Notes: generated by a model from the sequence alone, not told the origin. Positions 8,023 through 16,372 are shown, numbered from the stretch's first letter. The stretch is 64,000 bases of DNA from Agarilytica sp045430305 (GCA_045430305.1 JAILXW010000003.1:372001-436000), one strand, 5' to 3'. Made by a program: numbers and translations.

Positions 8023-9288
8023 TTACTTTGAACCACCTGAAGTGAACTCTGGGTAAGCTTCCATTCCGCATTCGCTGAGGTCGACACCGTCGAACTCTTC
8101 TTCTTCGCTAACACGAATACCCATAATGGCTTTCAATGCGAACCAAACGATCAGGCTGGTAACAAACACCCAAACGAAGATGGTCAACAAACCAACAAGT
8201 TGTCCGCCGATGCTTGCGCCACCGGTTACAACAACGGCAAGTACACCAAAGATACCAACAACACCGTGAACAGAGATCGCACCGACTGGGTCATCAATCT
8301 TAAGCTTATCTAGGCCGATGATGCTAAATACCACAATTACACCACCAATTAGACCAACAATTGTTGCGCCTAGCGCACTTGGCGATGCAGGGTCAGCAGT
8401 AATAGCAACAAGCCCCGCTAATGCTCCGTTCAATGCCATAGTGAGGTCAGCCTTACCAAACAAAATACGCGCAACAATAAGTGCACCGATCAAACCACCC
8501 GAAGCTGCTGCGTTAGTGTTCATAAACACGTTAGCCACTTCGTTAGATACAGCGATACCGCCCAATTTCAAAGTAGAACCACCATTGAAACCGAACCAAC
8601 CCATCCAAAGAATGAAAGTACCTAGCGTAGCAAGCGGAAGATTAGCACCAGGAATTGCGTTCACTTCACCGTTAGGGCCGTACTTGCCTTTACGCGGGCC
8701 AAGTACAAGAACACCTGCTAGTGCTGCTGCGGCACCTGCCATGTGAACAATACCGGAACCAGCATAATCACTGTAATCGAGTGAGAACATACCGAATACA
8801 GAGTTGCCGCCCCAAGTCCAGCCGCCTTCCATTGGGTAGATAAGGCCCGTCATAACAACCGCAAAAGCCAAGAAAGCCCAAAGCTTCATACGCTCAGCCA
8901 CCGCACCAGAGACGATAGACATCGCCGTTGCAACAAACACAACTTGGAAGAAGAAGTCAGAAGCGCCTGAATAAACAGAATCGCCATCGAAACCATTTTC
9001 AGCAGAAGCTGCAAGCGCGCCTTCTACATCGATACCGCCAGTGGTTTCAACACCTGACAAGAAAATACCACCGCCGTACATAAATTCGTAACCGCAAACC
9101 AAGTACATGGTACAAGCGATCGCAAACAATGCGACGTTCTTTGTAAGGATCTCAGTCGTGTTTTTCGCACGGACTAATCCCGATTCTAGCATGGCGAAAC
9201 CCGCCGCCATCCACATTACCAGCGCGCCACAGATCAAGAAATAAAATGTGTCCATCGCATACTGCAATTCAAATATTTGGTTCTGCAT
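8023..9288 (-). CDS. amtB: Ammonium transporter
   Basis: 421-aa inner-membrane channel of the Amt/MEP/Rh family with about 11 membrane segments (first at residues 11-30). The twin pore histidines are in VHMAGAAAAL (about residue 181) and SVHGVVGIFG (about 340). It carries NH4+/NH3 into the cell and is plugged by deuridylylated GlnK when nitrogen is plentiful. glnK lies 42 bp upstream in the same direction, the classical glnK-amtB pair. The cytoplasmic tail is acidic (EEEEFDGVDLSE). It ends before the strong terminator at 7972-8000. Confidence 0.96.
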   Translation of the reverse strand: MQNQIFELQYAMDTFYFLICGALVMWMAAGFAMLESGLVRAKNTTEILTKNVALFAIACTMYLVCGYEFMYGGGIFLSGVETTGGIDVEGALAASAENGFDGDSVYSGASDFFFQVVFVATAMSIVSGAVAERMKLWAFLAFAVVMTGLIYPMEGGWTWGGNSVFGMFSLDYSDYAGSGIVHMAGAAAALAGVLVLGPRKGKYGPNGEVNAIPGANLPLATLGTFILWMGWFGFNGGSTLKLGGIAVSNEVANVFMNTNAAASGGLIGALIVARILFGKADLTMALNGALAGLVAITADPASPSALGATIVGLIGGVIVVFSIIGLDKLKIDDPVGAISVHGVVGIFGVLAVVVTGGASIGGQLVGLLTIFVWVFVTSLIVWFALKAIMGIRVSEEEEFDGVDLSECGMEAYPEFTSGGSK

Positions 9289-9330
9289 AGCAGTTCTCCG
9301 AATTACTTTACCTAATTAATTTAAAAATTC

Positions 9331-9669
9331 TTAAAGCGCTTCTTCGCCAGACTCGCCCGTACGAATACGGATCACTTGCTCAAGCGGAGAAACAAAAATT
9401 TTGCCATCACCAATTTTGCCACTGTGAGCAGCTTTGCTGATTGCTTCAACTACGGAATCTACCTGGTCATCGCCAGCGGCCACTTCCAATTTTGTTTTAG
9501 GAAGGAAGTCGACAACGTATTCCGCACCTCGGTAAAGCTCAGTGTGTCCTTTTTGACGACCGAATCCTTTTACTTCGGTCACGGTAATACCTTGCACGCC
9601 AATTTCGGAAAGTGCTTCACGAACGGCGTCTAATTTGAAGGGCTTAATTACAGCAGTAATTAATTTCAT
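9331..9669 (-). CDS. glnK: PII protein GlnK paired with amtB
   Basis: 112-aa PII protein with the T-loop GHTELYRGAEYVVDF (Tyr51) and the ATP-binding GKIGDGKIFV segment. The SD AGAGGAG sits 8 bp before ATG. Located immediately upstream of amtB, it is the likely channel regulator. Its own upstream region is only 104 bp and contains the terminator of the outer-membrane protein gene. I see no sigma-54 motif in it, so read-through from the upstream promoter at 10843-10860 is a reasonable model for nitrogen control. Confidence 0.94.
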   Translation of the reverse strand: MKLITAVIKPFKLDAVREALSEIGVQGITVTEVKGFGRQKGHTELYRGAEYVVDFLPKTKLEVAAGDDQVDSVVEAISKAAHSGKIGDGKIFVSPLEQVIRIRTGESGEEAL

Positions 9670-9724
9670 CGGATTGCTCCTCTTGTTAAACCACGCCGGT
9701 ACCTAATGTATTCGGCGATGCAAT

Positions 9725-9763
9725 AAAAAAAGCCGACGGCCACAGGTGTGCGAGGCCGACGGC
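9725..9763 (-). terminator. Terminator/attenuator between the outer-membrane protein gene and glnK
   Basis: On the minus strand GCCGTCGGCC and GGCCGTCGGC form a ten-base stem with one central mismatch around a 14-nt loop, followed by a run of Ts. It would end most porin transcripts. Partial read-through would feed glnK-amtB. Confidence 0.7.
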
Positions 9764-9773
9764 ATTGAGCTAC

Positions 9774-10760
9774 TTAGAAAGTGAAAAGTGCTTCGAAAGC
9801 GATTGTAGTTACATCAACTTCGTCACCAGCGCCTTCACCATCAGCGTCGATTGTATCCATACGGTATTCAGCAACTACCAATAGGTTGTCTGTTACTACG
9901 TAGCTAGGTGCAATAGTGATACCGCTGCTCTCTTCAGCTGTATCGCCTGCAGCATCGTCTACTGACCACTCGTGAACGCGTAAAGTAATGCCGAAATCAC
10001 CAGAAGCGTAGTTCGCCATCAACAATGAACCAGTAGCTTCAGACTCATCAGCGTACTCAGCTGAGTTAAGTTCTACTGCGAGGGTCCAACCAGAAACTTC
10101 GTAAGACGCCCAAGCGTTGATTAAATCGTTGTCATCGTTAGTGATGTAGAACAACTTAGCAGTAAGGCCTTCAACTGGAGTTACAGCAACACCGGCTTCA
10201 ATGCCCATGTTTTCGTTGTCGCTTTCGTTTGGATCGAAGGCATCGTTAACAACAGAAAACATTACATCAACAACGTCAGTATCGTAGTACGCAGAAACAC
10301 CTTGTTGATAACCACCGTAGAAAAGGCCACCATAGCCAGCACCGCTGTATTGGAATAAGCCAGTTGGCTCTTCAGTTTCCCAACCGCTATAACTTAGGAA
10401 GCGACCGCCTTTAACAGAGAAACCGCTGCCAAAATCTTTAGTGATAAATGCTTGTTCTACGAAGGTTGAAGTATTTTCTTCGTTCTCGTCAGTACCTTCT
10501 TCAAGGCTGTACTCAATATCTACCTGAGCAGAAATACCATCTTTACCTGCGTACAAGAAGTCAGTTTCTACTTGATCAATTGAAAAATCTTGAGATGTCT
10601 CTGCACCGTCTACATCAACGTCAGAATGAACAAAAGACATATCAACGAAACCCGTTACAGTAAGACCTTCGCCTAGTTCGATATCAGCGTGAGCAGGAAC
10701 AACTGCCGCAGCGATAGATGCAGCAACAGCAGAAGCGAGTAATTTTTTAGTTGTGTTCAT
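9774..10760 (-). CDS. Outer-membrane beta-barrel protein (porin-like)
   Basis: 328-aa protein with a clear Sec signal peptide (MNTTKKLLASAVAASIAAAV, cleavage after AHA). The mature part is acidic with alternating hydrophobic/polar strands and ends in Phe (EALFTF), the usual BamA recognition end of barrels. It has no cysteine. It sits upstream of glnK-amtB in the same direction, behind a candidate sigma-54 promoter, so a role in uptake of nitrogen compounds through the outer membrane is inferred. No specific substrate can be read from the sequence. The SD GGAGGAAA lies before ATG. Confidence 0.8.
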   Translation of the reverse strand: MNTTKKLLASAVAASIAAAVVPAHADIELGEGLTVTGFVDMSFVHSDVDVDGAETSQDFSIDQVETDFLYAGKDGISAQVDIEYSLEEGTDENEENTSTFVEQAFITKDFGSGFSVKGGRFLSYSGWETEEPTGLFQYSGAGYGGLFYGGYQQGVSAYYDTDVVDVMFSVVNDAFDPNESDNENMGIEAGVAVTPVEGLTAKLFYITNDDNDLINAWASYEVSGWTLAVELNSAEYADESEATGSLLMANYASGDFGITLRVHEWSVDDAAGDTAEESSGITIAPSYVVTDNLLVVAEYRMDTIDADGEGAGDEVDVTTIAFEALFTF

Positions 10761-10842
10761 GTGTTTCCTCCAAGAGAAATATTTTGTTTTTTATGTTTAA
10801 AACCAAATTTTTTAAGTTCGAAGTAATTTAGCAACGGTGAAA

Positions 10843-10860
10843 AAGCAGCATTTACGCCAA
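10843..10860 (-). promoter_or_regulatory. Candidate sigma-54 (-24/-12) promoter for porin-glnK-amtB
   Basis: The minus strand reads TTGGCGTAAATGCTGCTT. It has the invariant GG and GC dinucleotides separated by exactly ten bases, and matches TTGGC...TGCW of the RpoN consensus. The predicted start near 10833 leaves a leader of about 70 nt before the porin ATG. An NtrC-like dyad lies about 110 bp upstream (10935-10949), a normal enhancer distance. The genes controlled (glnK, amtB) are classic RpoN/NtrC targets. The -24 CAC part is imperfect. Confidence 0.5.
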
Positions 10861-10934
10861 CTCTAAAATGTTCTTTTTATTCAATGACTTAAAACCCTAA
10901 GCCGAGATAATGGCACTTTCAACAACGTTTGAAC

Positions 10935-10949
10935 GCACTATTAGGGTGC
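10935..10949. promoter_or_regulatory. NtrC-like enhancer site
   Basis: GCAC-TATTAGG-GTGC has the dyad architecture of NtrC sites (TGCAC-N7-GTGCA), lacking only the outermost T/A. It is centred about 110 bp upstream of the inferred sigma-54 start. It overlaps the 24-bp palindrome at 10940-10963. Confidence 0.4.
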
Positions 10950-10963
10950 GCGCGCACCCTAAT
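10940..10963. repeat. 24-bp perfect palindrome in the porin/ubiK intergenic region
   Basis: ATTAGGGTGCGC and its exact reverse complement are joined without a spacer, with an alternating GCGCGC core. The 437-bp gap 10761-11197 otherwise holds the porin leader and promoter on one side. On the other side is an unremarkable stretch (10964-11197) that must contain the ubiK promoter. The palindrome may be a protein-binding site serving either direction. Confidence 0.6.
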
Positions 10964-11197
10964 ATCCCCTCTTGCGCACCACAATTAAGCAAACGTGTTT
11001 TTTTATCGTAATCGAATACCATTGATGACATGCAAGCCGCTGCTTTGACTCCAGCTTTATGCCCATTTTCTATAGGCCTAGCGCGGCATAGCGCCTTTCA
11101 AGCTTTACCTTGAGAATGAGCGACGGGCAAGCCAGTCGCGAGCACCCTCAATTTCCTTTACACTTAAGCGCTCACTCAGACTTTTAGAACGCGCACA

Positions 11198-11464
11198 ATG
11201 ATTGAACAACTTGCCTCACAGATTTTCAGTGATATCCACCAAAAGCTAAATCAGCTCAATGCGTCTTCTGACGCACATACCTCAGCCGATGGGGCCTCCA
11301 AAATTAAGGCTCTAATCAGCGCGCGATTACGCGCAATGAACCTTGTAACCAGAGAAGAGTTTGACGCCCAAAGCGCAGTTTTGGCTCGTACTCGCTCGCA
11401 GCTACTTACCCTACAAGACACACTTGCGAAGCTAGAGCATCAGATTCAAAACGACCAGCAATAA
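11198..11464 (+). CDS. ubiK: Ubiquinone biosynthesis accessory factor UbiK (BMFP family)
   Basis: 88-aa helical protein. The C-terminal region (LVTREEFDAQSAVLARTRSQ followed by a leucine-rich coiled coil LLTLQDTLAKLEHQI) is the YqiC/BMFP signature. UbiK is known to trimerise and bind UbiJ, helping the Ubi complex that makes ubiquinone. It lies upstream of yifB in the same direction, the order seen in Pseudomonas next to glnK/amtB, which supports the assignment. Confidence 0.88.
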   Translation: MIEQLASQIFSDIHQKLNQLNASSDAHTSADGASKIKALISARLRAMNLVTREEFDAQSAVLARTRSQLLTLQDTLAKLEHQIQNDQQ

Positions 11465-11554
11465 CGAAAAGAACCACTTGTTGCCACTGTTGCTTGGCGT
11501 ATAATCCCACCCCGTTATTTTTAAAACTCAGAATTTTTGTTCAAGGATCAGAAC

Positions 11555-13075
11555 ATGTCATTAGCCGTTGTGCACACTCGCGCCCAGCTGGGTATCGCCG
11601 CCCCACCCGTCACAGTAGAAGTTCATCTTTCCAATGGGTTACCTGCTTTTACTATCGTGGGCCTGCCAGAAACCGCCGTAAAAGAAAGCAAAGACCGCGT
11701 ACGCAGCGCGATTCTCAATAGCCATTTTGAATTCCCCCAACGTCGTATCACCGTTAACCTCGCCCCAGCAGATTTACCGAAAGAGGGCGGCCGCTACGAT
11801 TTAGCGATAGCGCTGGGTATTTTGGCGGCATCAGATCAGGTGCCTAAAGATGCACTTTTAGAACATGAATTATTAGGCGAACTCGCCCTTTCTGGAGAGC
11901 TTCGCCCCATCCGCGGCAGTGTAGCTGCAGCGATGGCACTTAGAGACAGCGGCAAAACTCTCGTCTTTCCGAAAGGCAACGCTGAAGAAGCCAGCTTATG
12001 CAGCCACGCAGGTTACAACAACGTAGATATTCGTTTGGCAGACAATCTCCTGAATGTGTGCGCCCACTTGCAAAACCGCAACCCACTCCCTAAACCCGAG
12101 CCACTCTTACGCACTCATGTAACCCGCGAGAAGAAAGACATGTGCGACGTGAAAGGGCAGTTCCAAGCCCGCCGCGCCCTTGAGATCGCCGCAGCAGGCG
12201 GCCACAACATTCTATTTTTTGGGCCACCTGGCACCGGCAAATCCATGCTGGCCAGCAGACTCCCCTCTGTGCTTCCGCCGCTTGATCAAGACGAACAGCT
12301 CGAACTCGCAGCCATTCGCTCATTAACCAGCATCCACAAACAGCAAGACAACTTACAGCGGCCATTTAGGTCGCCACACCACTCAAGCTCTGCCGTAGCC
12401 TTGGTAGGGGGTGGCTCACAGCCAAGCCCTGGTGAAATATCTCTGTCACATCACGGCGTCTTGTTTTTAGACGAGCTGCCAGAATTCCCTCGCAAGGTAT
12501 TGGAAGTACTGCGTGAACCGCTGGAAAACGGTGAAATATGTATTTCGCGCGCTAGCGCCAGTGTGCGTTATCCGGCGAACTTTCAATTGGTCGCAGCGAT
12601 GAACCCCTGCCCCTGTGGGCATCATGGGAATGCAAAGGCACACTGCAGCTGCACGCCCACCCAAATTAAGCGCTATCGAGATAAAATTTCCGGCCCCTTG
12701 TTGGACCGAATCGACCTACACGTACAAGTAGGCGCGCTAAGCGTGGAAGAAATTCAAAATTCCGTCAAAGGTGAAAGCAGCAACCAGATTCTTCAGCGCG
12801 TTACCCAAGCCCGACAAACACAAAAACACCGACAATCTAACATTAATGCTAATTTGCACGGCCAAGCGCTACAACAATTCTGCAAACTAGACGAAGCAAG
12901 TAAAAAGGTACTCGCTGCCGCCATGGAGAAACTTCAGCTATCAGCCCGTGCCTACGACCGCATTCTGCGTGTCGCGCGTACCATTGCTGATTTGAGCAAC
13001 AGCCAAGCGCTACAAACACAACATATCAATGAAGCGCTCTGCTACCGCATGCTCGACCGCAACATTCTCGCTTAG
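11555..13075 (+). CDS. comM: YifB/ComM family Mg-chelatase-like AAA ATPase
   Basis: 506 aa from the ATG at 11555, preceded by AGGA; the longer TTG start at 11537 would bury that SD. Residues 1-170 form the ChlI-like Lon-type domain. The AAA core has Walker A GPPGTGKSML and Walker B GVLFLDELPEF. NPCPCGHHG and the following CxC are the typical Cys cluster. ComM is known as a hexameric helicase that promotes branch migration during natural transformation. YifB is the enterobacterial name. No competence genes are visible nearby, so the role here is inferred from the family. Confidence 0.93.
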   Translation: MSLAVVHTRAQLGIAAPPVTVEVHLSNGLPAFTIVGLPETAVKESKDRVRSAILNSHFEFPQRRITVNLAPADLPKEGGRYDLAIALGILAASDQVPKDALLEHELLGELALSGELRPIRGSVAAAMALRDSGKTLVFPKGNAEEASLCSHAGYNNVDIRLADNLLNVCAHLQNRNPLPKPEPLLRTHVTREKKDMCDVKGQFQARRALEIAAAGGHNILFFGPPGTGKSMLASRLPSVLPPLDQDEQLELAAIRSLTSIHKQQDNLQRPFRSPHHSSSAVALVGGGSQPSPGEISLSHHGVLFLDELPEFPRKVLEVLREPLENGEICISRASASVRYPANFQLVAAMNPCPCGHHGNAKAHCSCTPTQIKRYRDKISGPLLDRIDLHVQVGALSVEEIQNSVKGESSNQILQRVTQARQTQKHRQSNINANLHGQALQQFCKLDEASKKVLAAAMEKLQLSARAYDRILRVARTIADLSNSQALQTQHINEALCYRMLDRNILA

Positions 13076-13176
13076 CTGAAGATAATTTCCGCCCGCTATT
13101 GGCAAAATCACCGAGCAGACTCGGCTAATTCTGTTAAGATTGGCGCCCATTTTGACTTACGCCAGCACTAGCAGTT

Positions 13177-15195
13177 GTGACAAACCTTAACCCTCGTCAA
13201 AAAGAAGCCATGCTCTATATCGATGGCCCCTGCTTGGTTCTCGCTGGTGCCGGCAGCGGTAAAACCAGCGTGATTACACGCAAAATTGCTTACTTGATCG
13301 AACAGTGCAATGTGAGCGCACGACACATCGCCGCGGTAACCTTTACTAATAAGGCATCCCGTGAAATGAAAGAACGCGTCGGAAAACTCGTAAAAGGCAA
13401 ACTTAGTCACGGCCTAACTGTTTCCACCTTCCACAATCTTGGCCTCGGTATTATTCGACGCGAATACAAGCATCTGGGCTACAAATCTAATTTTACTATT
13501 TTCGATTCCGAAGATGCCGGCGCCCTCTTAAAAGAGATCATGTTAAAAGATGGTGATTTGAATAGTGATTTATTGAACTCTGTTCAGAATCAAATTTCGA
13601 ATTGGAAAAGTGGTTTAATTGAACCTCAACAAGCACTAGAGCAAGCCGCAAACTCCGGCGAACAAACCTGGGCGTTAATTTATGAGCGCTACGACAAAGC
13701 CTTGCGCGCATACAACGCGGTAGATTTTGATGATTTAATTCGTTTGCCAACGCTATTATTCGGTAGCAATAAAGAAGTGCTTGGCCACTGGCAACAACGC
13801 ATTCGTTACTTATTAGTGGATGAGTATCAAGATACCAACTCTAGCCAATATGAACTGGTGAAATATTTAATTGGCGATCGCGGCACCCTCACAGTAGTTG
13901 GCGACGACGACCAAAGCATCTATGCCTGGCGCGGCGCACGACCAGAAAACCTTACTCAATTAAAACAAGATTTCCCCAGCCTTCACGTTATTAAGCTTGA
14001 ACAAAACTATCGCTCAACGGCCCGCATACTTAAAGTGGCCAACACATTAATCGCTAACAACCCACACGAATTTGATAAAACCTTGTGGAGCGATTTTGGG
14101 CTTGGCGAAAACATTCGACTGCTTAACTGTAAAACTGAAGATGCAGAAGCCGAACGCGTCGCGACAGAAATACTCACTCAACGTATTCGGAGGCAGTGTA
14201 AATATCGCGACTTTGCAGTTTTGTATCGCGGCAATCATCAAGCAAAATTAATTGAATTAAAGCTACAACATCACCAAATTCCATACAACATCAGCGGGGG
14301 AACAAGCTTTTTTGCTCGCGCTGAAATTAAAGACATCATGGGTTACTTGCGCATCATCGTAAACCCCGATGACGACACCGCATTTTTACGAATTATTAAT
14401 ACCCCACGCCGACAGATCGGAACAGGTACATTAGAAGCATTAGGCCGCTACTCGACCGAACGCGAAATATCTTTACTGTCTGCTTGTGACGAAATGGGCA
14501 TACAAGCATTACTGCCCAAAAAAGGCTTAGAACGCATCCGCGAATTTTCTTCTTGGATCACACACGTACGCGACCAATGCCACAACCATGACCCCATTGC
14601 TGCAATTAAAGAAATGATTGCCGATATCAACTACGAAGGCTGGCTTCACCAAAACGCAAGCGCCCCGAAAGTTGCAGAAAATCGAATGCAAAACGTATGG
14701 ACCCTAGTTGATTCGATCAGCGCCACCTTGCGCAACAACGAAGATGAAGACAAAGACGGCGAAGAACTGATTAACGAGGCCATTGCCAAACTCGTTTTAC
14801 AAGACCTACTCGACCGACAAGAAGAAGAAGACCTCACTGATCGGGTGCAGTTAATGACCCTGCATGCATCTAAAGGCTTGGAGTTTCCTCATGTGTTTTT
14901 GATCGGTATGGAAGAAGAACTCTTACCGCATAGAAATAGCATTGAAGAAAACAACATCGAAGAAGAAAGACGCCTCGCTTACGTGGGCATCACACGCGCA
15001 CAAAAAACCTTATCGATGACCTTGGCGGCAACGCGAAAACAATTTGGTGAAAAACAGGGCACAACACCATCACGCTTTATTGATGAACTGCCAGAAGAAG
15101 ATCTAGATAAAGAAGGCTTTGGCGATGCCACACCAGAGGCGATAGAAAAAAAGGGGGAGGAAACCTTATCCTCCTTAAAAGATTTGTTTGGCTAA
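13177..15195 (+). CDS. rep: ATP-dependent DNA helicase Rep
   Basis: 672-aa SF1A 3'-5' helicase. The start is GTG at 13177 (MTNLNPRQKEAM, the family N-terminus). Motifs in order: Walker A GAGSGKTSVI, motif II VDEYQDTN, motif III GDDDQSIYAWRGA, motif V LMTLHASKGLEFPHVF, and motif VI RLAYVGITRAQ near residue 605. The length and LNPRQ start point to Rep rather than UvrD (about 720 aa) or PcrA. Rep clears proteins ahead of the replisome and binds DnaB. It stands alone, followed by the tRNA-Arg region. Confidence 0.95.
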   Translation: MTNLNPRQKEAMLYIDGPCLVLAGAGSGKTSVITRKIAYLIEQCNVSARHIAAVTFTNKASREMKERVGKLVKGKLSHGLTVSTFHNLGLGIIRREYKHLGYKSNFTIFDSEDAGALLKEIMLKDGDLNSDLLNSVQNQISNWKSGLIEPQQALEQAANSGEQTWALIYERYDKALRAYNAVDFDDLIRLPTLLFGSNKEVLGHWQQRIRYLLVDEYQDTNSSQYELVKYLIGDRGTLTVVGDDDQSIYAWRGARPENLTQLKQDFPSLHVIKLEQNYRSTARILKVANTLIANNPHEFDKTLWSDFGLGENIRLLNCKTEDAEAERVATEILTQRIRRQCKYRDFAVLYRGNHQAKLIELKLQHHQIPYNISGGTSFFARAEIKDIMGYLRIIVNPDDDTAFLRIINTPRRQIGTGTLEALGRYSTEREISLLSACDEMGIQALLPKKGLERIREFSSWITHVRDQCHNHDPIAAIKEMIADINYEGWLHQNASAPKVAENRMQNVWTLVDSISATLRNNEDEDKDGEELINEAIAKLVLQDLLDRQEEEDLTDRVQLMTLHASKGLEFPHVFLIGMEEELLPHRNSIEENNIEEERRLAYVGITRAQKTLSMTLAATRKQFGEKQGTTPSRFIDELPEEDLDKEGFGDATPEAIEKKGEETLSSLKDLFG

Positions 15196-15308
15196 AGCTT
15201 GATTCTCTTATGCCTCAACTAGACGAGACAAGAGTTCAGCGTTACCATGCCTGCCTCACACAAAATATTGCTGTGCACGAGCTGAACGGCCCTCCCAGGA
15301 AAGCGAGA

Positions 15309-15506
15309 CCGGCACACACCAACACCATAGATGGTTAAAACAATCATCGAGTTACGCACCCGTAGCTCAGCTGGGTTTAGCGAGTGCATGTCGTGAAGCA
15401 CCGCTTCACACGAGATAAACGCCCGACCATGGAAGGCCGGGCCGGTATACACCACCACGGACGGTTAAAAAACAATTGTCGAGTTACGCACCCGTAGCTC
15501 AGCTGG
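15309..15506 (+). repeat. Imperfect direct repeat (about 66 bp, two copies) ending inside tRNA-Arg
   Basis: Copy 1 at 15309-15374 and copy 2 at 15442-15506 share CCGG, CACACC, GATGGTTAAAA-like and CGAGTTACGCACCCGTAGCTC blocks, 132-133 bp apart. Copy 2 runs into the functional tRNA-Arg. Sequence between the copies also resembles the stretch before copy 1, including a GTGAAGC-acc-GCTTCAC hairpin. The whole unit is therefore a decayed tandem duplication. The gap 15196-15487 holds nothing else I can name. Confidence 0.75.
15356..15374 (+). pseudogene. tRNA-Arg fragment (5' acceptor strand and D-arm only)
   Basis: GCACCCGTAGCTCAGCTGG is identical to the first 19 nt of the intact tRNA-Arg at 15488. 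After that the sequence diverges and no anticodon or T-arm follows. It is a remnant left by the upstream duplication. Confidence 0.7.
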
Positions 15507-15564
15507 ATAGAGTAGGTGGCTTCGAACCACTTGGTCGGGGGTTCGAATCCCTCCGGGTGCGCCA
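15488..15564 (+). tRNA. tRNA-Arg (anticodon TCG)
   Basis: 77 nt with encoded CCA. Acceptor GCACCCG pairs with CGGGTGC; D-arm GCTC/GAGT; anticodon stem GGTGG/CCACT with loop CTTCGAA, giving anticodon TCG (reads CGA/CGN); T-loop GTTCGAATC. The discriminator is G. A terminator follows 5 bp later. Confidence 0.93.
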
Positions 15565-15568
15565 TATA

Positions 15569-15603
15569 AAAAAGCCCCGCTTACTATGCAAGCGGGGCTT
15601 TTT
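15569..15603 (+). terminator. Terminator of tRNA-Arg
   Basis: AAAAAGCCCCGCTT and AAGCGGGGCTTTTT form a 14-bp perfect stem around a 7-nt loop, ending in a T-run, directly after the tRNA CCA end. Confidence 0.9.
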
Positions 15604-15915
15604 ACATGGTAAATCTAGAAGGCCCAATGAGAACCCCAGTTCAACAAATCTGTAAACGCACCTAAATGAATGTAGGTGTTAGCCATGCAGGACGCCAGAA
15701 CCCAGCAGACTTGAACAAGCAAAGCGAGCCCAAAGAGCGAAGTGCATGGGGCTTTTACGCTAGGCACTACTTCTGTAGCTGTCTTCTAAATGCCACTTTG
15801 CAAAGCCTCGATCAAAAAACACGCTGTTTTGCCCCAATATGCGGTGTCAGGCCGATGTAAATGCCGCTATAATGCCGCCACAAAATTTAAGGCAAACGAA
15901 CATAAGGTGCGTTGA
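15604..15915. other. Intergenic region before cytochrome c5
   Basis: 312 bp between the tRNA terminator and the cytochrome gene. A 64-codon ORF here (15666-15860) has no SD and no protein-like features, and is rejected. The only clear signal is the promoter at 15844-15873. Confidence 0.5.
15844..15873 (+). promoter_or_regulatory. Sigma-70-type promoter of the cytochrome c5 gene
   Basis: A perfect -10 TATAAT (15868-15873) lies 18 bp after GTGTCA (15844-15849, 4/6 match to TTGACA). The inferred start is about 35 bp before the ATG. Confidence 0.55.
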
Positions 15916-16326
15916 ATGAAAATTTCTACTGTAATACTCGCGGCGATTGTCGCTTTGGCAACGGCTTACGTTTCCGCAGAAAAACAATCTACACTTGAAG
16001 ACCGAATCAAACCCGCTGGCAGCCTGTGTATGGCTGGCGACCCTTGTGCTTCAGCAGCCACTAAAGTTGCTGCCGCTAGTGGCCCTCGCTCGGGTCAAGA
16101 AGTATACGACTCTAAATGTGCAACGTGCCATGCTACGGGCGCTGCCGGCGCACCGAAGCTCGGCGACGCTGCAGCTTGGGCCCCTCGTATTGGCAAGGGC
16201 ATGGACACCTTGTACACCAGCGCGATCAGCGGTTTCAATGGCATGCCTGCAAAAGGCCTCTGTTTTGACTGTTCTGACGATGAACTGAAAGCATCCGTTG
16301 ACTACTTGATTGAAAAATCTAAGTAA
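15916..16326 (+). CDS. Cytochrome c5 family periplasmic cytochrome
   Basis: 136 aa. A signal peptide (MKISTVILAAIVALATAYVS, cleaved near SAE) exports it. The single haem site CATCH is near residue 73, and the distal Met ligand is in GFNGMPAKG. A CFDC pair near the C-terminus matches the extra disulfide typical of cytochrome c5. It is a small electron carrier of the respiratory chain. It stands alone between its own promoter and a terminator. Confidence 0.92.
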   Translation: MKISTVILAAIVALATAYVSAEKQSTLEDRIKPAGSLCMAGDPCASAATKVAAASGPRSGQEVYDSKCATCHATGAAGAPKLGDAAAWAPRIGKGMDTLYTSAISGFNGMPAKGLCFDCSDDELKASVDYLIEKSK

Positions 16327-16346
16327 GCCGCATCAAAATACCTTAG

Positions 16347-16372
16347 AAGGCCGCTCAACAGCGGCCTTTTTT
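16347..16372 (+). terminator. Terminator of the cytochrome c5 gene
   Basis: AAGGCCGC-TCAACA-GCGGCCTT followed by a T-run, 21 bp past the stop codon. Confidence 0.88.

Noticed and set aside
15309..15506. Direct repeat interpreted as integrase att sites
   Set aside because: The repeat carries the tRNA 5' end, not the 3' end, and only about 67 bp lie between the copies; no integrase gene in the window.
15377..15565. 62-aa minus-strand ORF (MAHPEGFEPPTKWFEATYS...)
   Set aside because: It is the antisense of tRNA-Arg; this peptide type is a well-known annotation artefact.
15666..15860. 64-aa plus-strand ORF before cytochrome c5
   Set aside because: No SD, no protein-like pattern, and the cytochrome promoter overlaps its end.
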